NCBI GenBank assembly: GCA_964425485.1
Contig: CAYRML010000048.1
Coordinates: 1-10,839 of the forward strand
Direction of reading: 5' to 3'
Origin: CAYRML01 sp964425485
Lineage (GTDB): Bacteria > Bacillota > Dehalobacteriia > UBA4068
DNA length: 10,839 bases
Shown: positions 1-6,703 of the stretch, piece after piece
Layout of the letters: each line of letters begins with the position of its first letter
Numbering within the stretch: position 1 is the stretch's first letter
Made by a program: the position numbers and the translations under genes
Notes under the pieces: model-generated
What the model saw: the letters and a program-made list of their open reading frames with translations, nothing else
Told to the model about the DNA's origin: nothing
The model's database searches: none

Positions 1-581
1 CAATCCCCCTGATTGGCATCACGCCGGCTCAAAAAAGAGCTTAAAAGGCAGCGGCCGGAATAGGAAACGCAAATGGCGCCATGGATAAAAATCTCTGTTT
101 CCAGATTGCTCTCGGCCCTGATTTCGGCTGCTTCAGACAAAGATAATTCTCTGGCCAGGATCATGCGCTTTGCTCCTTGCTTCAGCCAAAAATCGGCAGT
201 ACGCCAATTGGTGTTGTTGGCTTGGGTGCTGATATGAATAGGTATCTGCGGTGCCAGCTCCTTAGCCAGGGAAAAAACGCCCGGATCAGAAATGATCAAG
301 GCGTCAGGTGTCAGCAAAGATATTTGATGCAGATAATCTGCCAGAGCCTCTAAATCACGATTATGAGCAAAAATGTTGATGGTCAGATAAACTTTTTTAT
401 CTTGTTGATGAACCAAATCCACGGCCCTTTTCAGTTCTTCCAGCGTAAAGTTGCCCGCCTGGGCGCGCAAAGAGAAATTTTTACCGCCCAGATACACGGC
501 ATCGGCGCCATATTTCAAAGCGAATGTCAACTTTTCCATATCACCTGCCGGAGCCAAAAGTTCCGGCTTTCTATCCCACAT
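1..581 (-). CDS. trhP: U32 peptidase-family protein, TrhP-like (3' end beyond window)
   Basis: The gene reads inward from an ATG at 581 and runs off the left edge with no stop, so only the first 193 residues are visible. An AAAGGAG ribosome binding site precedes the ATG. The N-terminus carries PELLAPAGD (6-14) and YGADAVYLGG (24-33), typical of the U32 TIM-barrel. NIFAHNRD (69-76), DALIISDPG (93-101), STQANNTNW (118-126) and HGAICVSYSGRCLLS (167-181, Cys171 and Cys178) follow E. coli YegQ/TrhP closely as I recall that sequence. TrhP-type proteins, with prephenate as a precursor, take part in 5-hydroxyuridine formation at tRNA position 34 and carry a Cys-bound iron-sulfur cluster. The reading frame breaks off just before the expected second Cys group. 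It starts 18 bases after mltG stops, so the two are probably cotranscribed, as their relatives are in B. subtilis (yrrL to yrrO). Family assignment is firm; the exact tRNA role is inferred from similarity. Confidence 0.9.
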   Translation of the reverse strand, partial: MWDRKPELLAPAGDMEKLTFALKYGADAVYLGGKNFSLRAQAGNFTLEELKRAVDLVHQQDKKVYLTINIFAHNRDLEALADYLHQISLLTPDALIISDPGVFSLAKELAPQIPIHISTQANNTNWRTADFWLKQGAKRMILARELSLSEAAEIRAESNLETEIFIHGAICVSYSGRCLLSSFLSRRDANQGD

Positions 582-599
582 AAGCTGTCTCCTTTGATT

Positions 600-1610
600 T
601 TATTGCAAGTACTTAGCTTTGGCCGCATTATGTTCGGCCAAGGTTTTACTGAAATAATGTGATTTGTCCGGCTTGGCCACAAAATAGAGATAATCCGTAT
701 CTTCTGGATAAAGCGCAGCCTTAATGGAAGAAAGTCCGGGTGATGCAATCGGCCCCGGCGGCAAACCGGTATTTTTATATGTATTATATGGCGATTCTAT
801 GGCTAGATCGGAATAAAGCAGATGCTCCTTCGGTTCACCCAGCAAATATTGTATGCTTGCGCAAGATTGTAAAGGCATATTAAGCCCCAAGCGATTGTAA
901 AATACGCCGGCAATAGTGGGCCTATCCGCTTCGATCACGGCCTCTTTTTCCACCAGGGATGCCATAGTTATAAGCTCCGATGTAGAAAGATTCATTGCCG
1001 CTGTTTTTTGAGCATATTCTTCCGTCCAGATGCTATCAAATTGCACCAACAGCATGTCCACTATATCTTCAACCGTGGCATTTTCGCCGACAAAATAAGT
1101 TTCCGGGAATAAAAATCCCTCCAGGCGGTTTTCCGTACCGGCCGGCGGCAAATATTCATATGGAAAATCCCCGATCTGAGCATAATTCAAGAAATCTTCA
1201 ACCGTTATATGGCATGATGCGGCGAATTTTTCCGCCGTTTCCTGCATGGTCAACCCTTCCGGTATAGTCACTTTGATATCGCTAAGATTATTGTTGGATA
1301 ACAGCTGCTGGCAAACATCGGCCAAAGTAATGCGCCCGGAAAATTCATATTTGCCTGTGCGCAATTTATTGGCTAGGCCTTCTTTTTTTACATAGGCTTT
1401 GAAGCCGGTGGTATTTTTAATGACCCCAGCCTCCTTAAGTGTATCAGCGATAGAGCTGGTGCTGGCGCCTTCTTCTATGGTAACGATAACAGCTTCATCC
1501 AAGGTCACAGGACCAGTCATAGATTGATAGGCAGCAAAAATCGCTATCAAAACAACTGCTATAATAATGACCGGGATTAGCCATTTTTTTTTCTGTGTGG
1601 TCTTTCGCAA
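600..1610 (-). CDS. mltG: Endolytic murein transglycosylase MltG (YceG family)
   Basis: A 336-residue membrane-anchored lytic transglycosylase that cuts nascent peptidoglycan glycan strands and is thought to set their length. A short basic N-terminus is followed by one membrane segment (about 11-28), so the enzyme domain faces outside. A LysM-like region (about 40-110) precedes the YceG catalytic core. The catalytic Glu is Glu221 in ASLVEKEA (217-224); the other signatures are GVFYNRL (235-241), MPLQSCASIQYLLG (245-258) and the SPYNTY...GLPPGPI stretch (273-289). Length is normal for Bacillota. The start is TTG: an AAAGGGGGA ribosome binding site lies just upstream, and the nearby ATG at 1617 is out of frame. 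The gene follows the DUF1292 terminator and has a likely promoter of its own with a leader of about 25 bases. It probably forms a transcription unit with the downstream TrhP-like gene. Confidence 0.95.
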   Translation of the reverse strand: MRKTTQKKKWLIPVIIIAVVLIAIFAAYQSMTGPVTLDEAVIVTIEEGASTSSIADTLKEAGVIKNTTGFKAYVKKEGLANKLRTGKYEFSGRITLADVCQQLLSNNNLSDIKVTIPEGLTMQETAEKFAASCHITVEDFLNYAQIGDFPYEYLPPAGTENRLEGFLFPETYFVGENATVEDIVDMLLVQFDSIWTEEYAQKTAAMNLSTSELITMASLVEKEAVIEADRPTIAGVFYNRLGLNMPLQSCASIQYLLGEPKEHLLYSDLAIESPYNTYKNTGLPPGPIASPGLSSIKAALYPEDTDYLYFVAKPDKSHYFSKTLAEHNAAKAKYLQ

Positions 1611-1640
1611 ATAACATCCCCCTTTGCCATATTTTATTCA

Positions 1641-1669
1641 ATTATACCATAAATAATAAAAATAGAATA
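1641..1669 (-). promoter_or_regulatory. Putative extended -10 sigma-A promoter for mltG
   Basis: Read on the minus strand, TATAAT (1641-1646) is preceded by TGG, giving the extended -10 form TGnTATAAT. The -35 position at 17-base spacing reads TATTCT (1664-1669), a poor match, as is common for extended -10 promoters. The predicted transcript starts near 1635 and leaves about 25 bases before the mltG TTG. It lies just past the strong DUF1292 terminator, which makes a separate promoter here logical. Confidence 0.6.
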
Positions 1670-1738
1670 GCATTACAAGTAGATGATCCAGTGTATTTAT
1701 AATAGGTATTGATTTGTATAAATATGCATTTCATAATA

Positions 1739-1764
1739 TAAAAAAGCCGACTGTAAAGTCGGCT
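1739..1764 (-). terminator. Rho-independent terminator after the DUF1292 gene
   Basis: On the minus strand a perfect 8-base-pair stem AGCCGACT/AGTCGGCT (1757-1764 and 1745-1752) with a 4-base loop is followed directly by a run of T residues (TTTTT then ATATT). It starts 20 bases after the DUF1292 stop codon. GC-rich stem plus U-tract is the standard form, and its position before the mltG promoter fits the end of a transcript. Confidence 0.9.
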
Positions 1765-1784
1765 AATAATTTCTTCATCAAAGC

Positions 1785-2057
1785 TTAATTGTTAAAATCT
1801 TCTTCTTCTTCCTCGATTATTTCATCATAGACCTCGGCAACTTTGTTCCATTCTTCATCGCTTTCCACATCAAAAAGGACTTCTTCTCCATTTTCATCCT
1901 GCCCAAATTTCATTATAATAGCCTCATTACTGTTGGCATACGCTTCATCCATAGGCAGAAGAACGGCGTATTTTTCATCTTCAAAATCCAAAATCGCTTC
2001 TACCTCAAATTCATGTTCCTTGCCCTCTTCATCGATCAAAGTAATCAGTTCGTTCAT
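1785..2057 (-). CDS. DUF1292 family protein (YrzB-like)
   Basis: A 90-residue, strongly acidic, soluble protein. It opens with MNELITLIDEEGKEHEFEV and contains the DUF1292 pattern in which a sentence of Glu/Asp and hydrophobic residues alternates (FEDEKYAVLLP at 25-35, EEVLFDVESDEEW around 58-70); it ends in a Glu/Asp-rich tail. The biochemical role of this family is not known. Its genes sit between ruvX and mltG across Bacillota, as here. An upstream GTG at 2066 is also open, but GAGGTG (complement of 2064-2069) is spaced correctly for the ATG at 2057 and would overlap that GTG, so the ATG is chosen. The gene has a perfect sigma-A-type promoter and its own terminator, so it can be expressed alone as a short transcript of roughly 350 bases. 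Confidence 0.9.
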   Translation of the reverse strand: MNELITLIDEEGKEHEFEVEAILDFEDEKYAVLLPMDEAYANSNEAIIMKFGQDENGEEVLFDVESDEEWNKVAEVYDEIIEEEEEDFNN

Positions 2058-2105
2058 GAGTAACACCTCATTTAAATTATTCTTAACCTAATGATAACTT
2101 TATCT

Positions 2106-2134
2106 ATTATATATATAACTTATAAGTATGTCAA
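2106..2134 (-). promoter_or_regulatory. Perfect consensus sigma-A promoter for the DUF1292 gene
   Basis: The minus strand shows TTGACA (2129-2134), a 17-base AT-rich spacer and TATAAT (2106-2111): both hexamers and the spacing are exact consensus. Transcription should begin near 2099, about 42 bases before the ATG of the DUF1292 gene. The site lies in the 135-base gap after ruvX. No clear operator repeat is visible around it, which suggests strong, possibly constitutive expression. Confidence 0.85.
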
Positions 2135-2192
2135 TTTAGTGCAAAAATATTAGTTTAATATGAATAGTCTAACAATTCTTTTAAAATGTCTT

Positions 2193-2606
2193 TCAGCGTG
2201 ACAAAGAGTCCAAATAGCCTTGCAAGATATAAGCAGCCGCCATTTTATCGATAACTTTTTTGCGTTTGGAGCGGGAAACATCCCCTTGCAGCAAAATTTT
2301 CTCCATGGCCACAGTGGATAAGCGCTCATCCTGATAAATAATTTTTGCCTGGCTTCTTTCCCGCAAAAGCTCCCCTATTTCTTCCGCCCTTTGAGCGGAT
2401 GGACCTTTGCTGCCATTCATGTTAAGCGGCAGGCCGACAACGATTTCAGTCACTTCATACTCTTTTATGAGCAGCAGCAGATGTTCAAGATCAGCCTCCA
2501 TATTTTTTCTCCGCCAGGTTTCAATCCCCTGCGCTGTCCAGCCCAAAGGGTCGCTGAGGGCCACGCCTATGGTTTTTTCACCCACGTCCAATCCCAATAC
2601 TCTCAT
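2193..2606 (-). CDS. ruvX: RuvX/YqgF family RNase H-fold nuclease
   Basis: A 137-residue RNase H-like protein of the YqgF family, described as a putative Holliday junction resolvase and in some bacteria as acting in 16S rRNA 5' maturation; which role applies here cannot be told. Visible motifs are LGLDVGEKTIGVALSD (4-19, Asp7), VVGLPLNMNG (56-65), YQDERLST (91-98, Glu94) and KKVIDKMAAAYILQGYL (116-132, Asp120). The three acidic residues match the family's metal-binding set, so the enzyme looks intact, and its length is usual. An AAGGAG site precedes the ATG. Only 12 bases separate it from the upstream reductase gene, so the two are probably cotranscribed. In other Bacillota ruvX normally follows ireB directly; here the reductase lies between them. 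Confidence 0.95.
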   Translation of the reverse strand: MRVLGLDVGEKTIGVALSDPLGWTAQGIETWRRKNMEADLEHLLLLIKEYEVTEIVVGLPLNMNGSKGPSAQRAEEIGELLRERSQAKIIYQDERLSTVAMEKILLQGDVSRSKRKKVIDKMAAAYILQGYLDSLSR

Positions 2607-2618
2607 ATTATCTCCTTT

Positions 2619-3569
2619 TTAAGCAAAAGATAAACAAAAATTCTCGCAAGCTGGTATGCAATAGCCACAAAAGATACATTTATCTTTATGCCAATGTGCC
2701 TGAAAATCAATGATTGATAAAGCCCCCTGCGGGCAGGCCGTAACACATTTGCCGCAGCCATGACAGGCGTCAAACTTTTCTACCACCAGATTTCTCTCAA
2801 TCAGGCGCAGATTCTTTGCTTCCGGGGCCTCCTCCCCTTGCAGCCAGGCCACATTAGTCGCAACTTCAGCCTCATCCTTCATACCGATGGCAACGGCATG
2901 GAGATATGGCCTTGTAAATGCCCATTCCAGCATCTCTTTAGTATTTTTCATCAATGATCCGCCGCCGATAGCCTTCATACCATACAGGCCCTTACCATTA
3001 GCATAGGCCAGTTCAATGGCCTCTATCATTTCGGCCAAAGTGCCGCAGCGAATACCGACGCCCATTTTATTAATCATTGGATGGATGACCTCAATTTCCG
3101 GCATTTGTGCCGCCAAATGTACGGCCGGCACATCATGGGCAGAGATACCTACAGCCCCTATTAAACCTTTGGCTTTTGCCTGATGCAAGTATTCTAGAAG
3201 CGGCAGATTATCCCTGATGGCCTGTGCAGAGCGTTGCTCATGTAGCATAAATATTTCTATACGGTCACGATCTAGCTCGATACGGGCATTTTCCACCGAC
3301 TTTTTTATGCCCTCAACGGTCGTGGCATAAGATTTACTGCAAATAATCACATCTTGCTGCCAACCCTTAAGGGCCTCATGCAAATAGGGATAAGTCTGAT
3401 AATATTCCGCTGTATCAAAAAAATTGATGCCTTTGGCCAGCGCGGCTTTTATAACCTTAGCTCCATCTTTTACCGGCATATCGGCGCATAAAGGCCCTAT
3501 AGTCAAAACACCGAAGCAAATGCGGGAGACCACAAAAGGTGTGTGGCCCAGTCGGATATATTGCAACAA
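2619..3569 (-). CDS. Aldo/keto reductase fused to a C-terminal 2[4Fe-4S] ferredoxin domain
   Basis: A 316-residue soluble oxidoreductase. Residues 1 to about 255 form an aldo/keto reductase barrel with the usual tetrad in place: Asp52 and Tyr57 in FDTAEYY, Lys79 in CSKS, His110 in MLHEQ. The last 55 residues hold two ferredoxin motifs, CHGCGKCVTACP (Cys269, 272, 275, 279) and CIFCGYCIPAC (Cys298, 301, 304, 308), expected to bind two [4Fe-4S] clusters. Such fusions are common in anaerobes, but substrates are mostly unknown; NAD(P)H-linked carbonyl reduction coupled to ferredoxin is an inference. The frame is open to 3605, but that TTG sits inside a hairpin. A strong AAGGGGG site (3575-3581) points to TTG at 3569, or the adjacent TTG at 3566. 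It starts just after the ireB hairpin and ends 12 bases before ruvX. The gene is not part of the usual ireB-ruvX order. Confidence 0.92.
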   Translation of the reverse strand: MLQYIRLGHTPFVVSRICFGVLTIGPLCADMPVKDGAKVIKAALAKGINFFDTAEYYQTYPYLHEALKGWQQDVIICSKSYATTVEGIKKSVENARIELDRDRIEIFMLHEQRSAQAIRDNLPLLEYLHQAKAKGLIGAVGISAHDVPAVHLAAQMPEIEVIHPMINKMGVGIRCGTLAEMIEAIELAYANGKGLYGMKAIGGGSLMKNTKEMLEWAFTRPYLHAVAIGMKDEAEVATNVAWLQGEEAPEAKNLRLIERNLVVEKFDACHGCGKCVTACPQGALSIIDFQAHWHKDKCIFCGYCIPACENFCLSFA

Positions 3570-3590
3570 TATAACCCCCTTAAAGTTAAA

Positions 3591-3621
3591 ATAATAAAAG
3601 GGCAATCAGCCCTTTTATTAT
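3591..3621 (-). terminator. Hairpin/terminator at the ireB-reductase junction
   Basis: A perfect 13-base-pair inverted repeat (3591-3603 and 3609-3621) with a 5-base loop. On the minus strand the GGGC...GCCC core is followed by TTTTATTATTTTAA, a U-rich tail partly inside the stem. The first stem base overlaps the ireB stop codon. The ribosome binding site of the reductase gene begins only about 10 bases after the stem, so the element may be a leaky terminator or an mRNA-processing/stability hairpin rather than a full stop; there is no room for a promoter after it. Confidence 0.75.
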
Positions 3622-3902
3622 CAATCTATGTCTTTAACATAATAGGCAACCAGCGCTTCTATCAAATCGTCCCTTTCCACCCGCCGGATCAGGCTCCTGG
3701 CCTGCTTATGACTGGTGATATAGGCCGGATCTCCTGATATCAGATATCCTACCAGCTGATTGATAGGATTATATCCTTTTTCCCTCAGGGCCGAATAAAC
3801 GGCCAAAAGTATATCCTCAGGATTAAATTCGTCCTCTTTGCGCAATTTGAAATTCATGGTTTCTTCCCATGAATTATCATAAGAATTTTTATCGTCTACC
3901 AA
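3621..3902 (-). CDS. ireB: IreB family regulatory phosphoprotein (DUF965)
   Basis: A 93-residue soluble protein with the family core: NPEDILLAVYSALREKGYNP (27-46), INQLVGYLISGDPAYITSHK (47-66) and ARSLIRRVERDDLIEALV (68-85). In Enterococcus faecalis IreB is a small dimeric protein phosphorylated on N-terminal threonines by the PASTA kinase IreK and affects cephalosporin resistance; here ETMNF (13-17) offers Thr14 as the likely counterpart. The start is TTG, supported by AGGGAGG eight bases upstream. This gives about 14 residues before Met15; an internal start at Met15 (3860) with a weaker GGGAAG site would give a shorter protein closer to some relatives. It follows alaS after 67 bases, a highly conserved pairing. 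A hairpin overlaps its stop codon. Confidence 0.93.
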   Translation of the reverse strand: MVDDKNSYDNSWEETMNFKLRKEDEFNPEDILLAVYSALREKGYNPINQLVGYLISGDPAYITSHKQARSLIRRVERDDLIEALVAYYVKDID

Positions 3903-3969
3903 AGGAGTGCCCTCCCTATTTCATTTGATAAGCTATTAATTCGCCTCTAAAGGCTTATTTCCTGTTATT

Positions 3970-6624
3970 TCAAGATAATTTCCCGGCAATAATCTTATTG
4001 GCTTTAAGGATAGCCTCTTTGATTTTGGTCGGATCTTTGCCGCCGGCTTGCGCCATATCCTTTTTGCCACCGCCGCTGCCGCCGCAGACAGCAGCCACTT
4101 CTTTAACGATATCACCAGCAAAGATGCCCTTTACCTGGCCGGCATCAGAAACAGCAGCAGTGATGAACACCTTAACTCCATCTGTGGCGGCCAGAATAAT
4201 GACATCCACTCCCTTGTTGCGCAAAAAGTCGATGGCCGTGCGCAAGGTTGGCATATCCTGGACGGCATCCGCTTGAGCTATGAGAACTTGCAGGCCGTTT
4301 ATTTCAGTTGCTGCTTGTAGCATATCGGCCATAGATTTTTGGGCTTTTTGTTCTTTGGCCTGTTCCATAGCCTTAGTTAATTTATGATTTTCTTCAACGA
4401 TTTTGCTAACTCTTTTTTCTGCTTCCGAGATCTGAGTTTTCAAAATATCGGCAATTTTGGCCAGACGTTTTTCCTGCTCTTTATAGTAAGAAACTGCTTC
4501 TTTGCCAGTCAGAGCCTCTATCCTTCTAAGTCCGGCAGCCACGCCGGATTCAGAAATAATTTTGATAAGACCGATTTGGCCGGTACGTTGGCAATGAGTA
4601 CCGCCACAGAATTCCTGGCTATAATCACCTATTTTCACAACCCTGACTATATCGCCGTATTTATCACCGAAAAAGGCTAAAGCACCAAGTTGTTTAGCTT
4701 CTTCAATGGGCATTTGTGTGCATTCTATCGGTAAATTGGCAAATATTTTTTCATTGACTTCCGTTTCGATTTTTTCCAGCTCTTCCGAGGTTACGGGATT
4801 AAAATGAGAAAAGTCAAAACGCAGCCTTTTATCATCCACTGCGGAACCCGATTGCTGCACATGATCACCTAACTGCTGCCGCAAAGCCTGATGCAGTAAG
4901 TGCGTGGCCGAGTGGTTGGCCGTTACGGCATTTCTGAATTTGGAGTCAACTTCCGCCCTAACGGCTTTTCCGGTTTCAACCGAACCTTTTAAGACTAAGA
5001 ATTTTTGTACCATCACACCACCGGCCAGTTTCTTGCTGTCCATGATTTCAAGATAAGCATCACCGGCCTGTACCTGGCCTATATCGCCGATTTGCCCACC
5101 GCTTTCGGCATAAAATGGATTTTCGGATAAGACCAACCAACCCCTGTCATCCTTTTTTGCTTCTTGGACTATTTGATTTCCAATGATGATGGCCTTTATT
5201 GTGGTATCGGCATTTATAGTTTCGTAGCCAACGAATTTATTGGCGGGCATAGACACTAATAAAGCTGCTAGCTCATTGATTTCATCATCCAAATTTTCTT
5301 CCATGCGGGCCTGGCGCGCTTTGGCTCTTTGTTCATCCATGGCTTTTTCAAAGCCGGCTTCATCAACTGTCAGGCTGTTTTCTTCGGCCATATCTTTGGT
5401 CAGATCTACAGGGAAACCAAAAGTATCATAAAGAGTAAAGGCATCCTTGCCGGATATGACTTTCTCCCCTTTTGCCTTGGTTTTGGCTATGATATCCTCG
5501 GCCAAGGCCAGGCCTTCGTTTAATGTAAGCAAAAATCTTTCTTCTTCGATTTTTATCATTTTGCTGATGATATCTTTTTTTTCTATGACGATGGGATAAG
5601 CATCGCCCAAAGAGAGGCAGACATCATCCACCATTTTATAAAGAAAAGGCTCGTTAAGACCCAAGATTTTACCGAAGCGCACGGCTCTGCGCAAAATACG
5701 CCGCAGAACATAACCCCTACCCTCATTGGAAGGAATAACGCCATCAGCAATCAAAAAGGAGCAGCTGCGAGCATGGTCTGCCACAACACGAAAAGGAAAT
5801 CCTGCCTCGCCTTTATCATAGCTTTTGCCACAAAGCTGGCTAAGTTTATTGATCAAGCCTTTTAAAAGATCCGTATCATAATTACTATCTACCTGCTGCA
5901 TAACCGAGGCCACGCGTTCAAGCCCCATACCGGTATCTATGCTTGGTGTGGGCAAAGGCAAGAGCATTCCGTCTTCCTGACGGTCAAATTGCATAAAGAC
6001 CAGATTCCAGATTTCCATATATCTGTCGCAGTCGCAGTGGCCGATGCCGCAAACAGGCGCATCACAAGTATATTGCGGTCCACGGTCTATGAAAAGTTCG
6101 CTGCAAGGACCGCAAGGGCCAGTCGGGCCCATGGCCCAAAAATTATCTTTTTCACCGATACGCAGTATCTGCTGCGGATTGATATCGGTTTCATTTTTCC
6201 ACAGAGCAAAGGCTTCGTCATCTTTTTCATATACGGTGGCATAGAGCTTGTCCTTGGGTAATTCCAGAACATTGGTGATAAAATCCCAGCAAAAAAGGAT
6301 AGCATCTTTTTTGAAATAATCACCAAAGGAAAAATTACCCATCATTTCAAAAAAAGTATGGTGTCTGGCGGTGCGTCCGACCGTATCCAAGTCATTATGT
6401 TTGCCGCCGGCACGAACGCAGCGCTGTGCCGTCACAGCACGAGTATAATCACGTTTTTCCAGGCCTAGAAAAATGTTTTTGAACTGTACCATACCGGCAT
6501 TGGTAAAGAGCAATGTCTGGTCATCATAAGGCACCAGCGAGGAACTTGGCACATGCGTATGACCTTTGCCCACAAAATAATCGATAAATTTTTCTCGGAT
6601 TTCTTTACCGCTTAATCTTTCCAT
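3970..6624 (-). CDS. alaS: Alanine--tRNA ligase (AlaRS)
   Basis: An 884-residue full-length class II aminoacyl-tRNA synthetase that charges tRNA-Ala with alanine in the cytoplasm. Order of parts: catalytic domain with LFTNAGMVQFKNIFLG (39-54), GRTARHHTFFEMMGN (83-97) and PTGPCGPCSE (167-176); a Cys-rich stretch with Cys187, 192, 197 and 199, common in Bacillota; the editing domain with SGGQIGD (508-514) and zinc ligands in HSATH (His571, His575) and CGGTH (Cys673, His677), which removes mischarged Ser/Gly; a coiled-coil region (about 715-765); and a DHHA1 C-terminal domain with the glycine run GGSGGG (848-853). A GTG at 6633 is open upstream, but AAGGGTGG spaced 5 bases before the ATG at 6624 decides the start. 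The 79-base gap to the preceding gene is too short for a T-box leader. Confidence 0.98.
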   Translation of the reverse strand: MERLSGKEIREKFIDYFVGKGHTHVPSSSLVPYDDQTLLFTNAGMVQFKNIFLGLEKRDYTRAVTAQRCVRAGGKHNDLDTVGRTARHHTFFEMMGNFSFGDYFKKDAILFCWDFITNVLELPKDKLYATVYEKDDEAFALWKNETDINPQQILRIGEKDNFWAMGPTGPCGPCSELFIDRGPQYTCDAPVCGIGHCDCDRYMEIWNLVFMQFDRQEDGMLLPLPTPSIDTGMGLERVASVMQQVDSNYDTDLLKGLINKLSQLCGKSYDKGEAGFPFRVVADHARSCSFLIADGVIPSNEGRGYVLRRILRRAVRFGKILGLNEPFLYKMVDDVCLSLGDAYPIVIEKKDIISKMIKIEEERFLLTLNEGLALAEDIIAKTKAKGEKVISGKDAFTLYDTFGFPVDLTKDMAEENSLTVDEAGFEKAMDEQRAKARQARMEENLDDEINELAALLVSMPANKFVGYETINADTTIKAIIIGNQIVQEAKKDDRGWLVLSENPFYAESGGQIGDIGQVQAGDAYLEIMDSKKLAGGVMVQKFLVLKGSVETGKAVRAEVDSKFRNAVTANHSATHLLHQALRQQLGDHVQQSGSAVDDKRLRFDFSHFNPVTSEELEKIETEVNEKIFANLPIECTQMPIEEAKQLGALAFFGDKYGDIVRVVKIGDYSQEFCGGTHCQRTGQIGLIKIISESGVAAGLRRIEALTGKEAVSYYKEQEKRLAKIADILKTQISEAEKRVSKIVEENHKLTKAMEQAKEQKAQKSMADMLQAATEINGLQVLIAQADAVQDMPTLRTAIDFLRNKGVDVIILAATDGVKVFITAAVSDAGQVKGIFAGDIVKEVAAVCGGSGGGKKDMAQAGGKDPTKIKEAILKANKIIAGKLS

Positions 6625-6703
6625 AGAAGCCACCCTTTTTATTTAGCATATTTTCATATTTTGTATTATATTTTTATATTCTATCACTTTTTCTTGTTCT
6701 TGC

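Noticed and set aside
1642..1734. A 30-codon minus-strand frame in the mltG-DUF1292 gap, beginning ATG AAA TGC and ending at the mltG -10 box.
   Set aside because: It has no ribosome binding site, begins next to the terminator U-tract and ends inside the promoter; chance is the best explanation.
3570..3605. Longer reductase reading frame starting at TTG 3605.
   Set aside because: It would begin in the loop of the ireB hairpin; the strong AAGGGGG site lies downstream of it and fits TTG 3569 or 3566.
3928..3958. Small inverted repeats between alaS and ireB (GCCT/AGGC and ATAAGC/GCTTAT).
   Set aside because: The stems are only 4 to 6 base pairs, overlap each other and have no U-tract; not enough to call a terminator or regulatory RNA.
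3998..6261. Several plus-strand frames of 60 to 98 codons opposite alaS, and similar ones opposite other genes.
   Set aside because: They are antisense shadows of firmly identified genes, with no ribosome binding sites or recognisable protein patterns.
6624..6703. T-box leader or strong promoter for alaS.
   Set aside because: The gap is only 79 bases, too short for a T-box. A TATAAT at 6665-6670 exists, but the -35 position at 17-base spacing reads GAAAAA, and AT-rich DNA gives such hexamers by chance.
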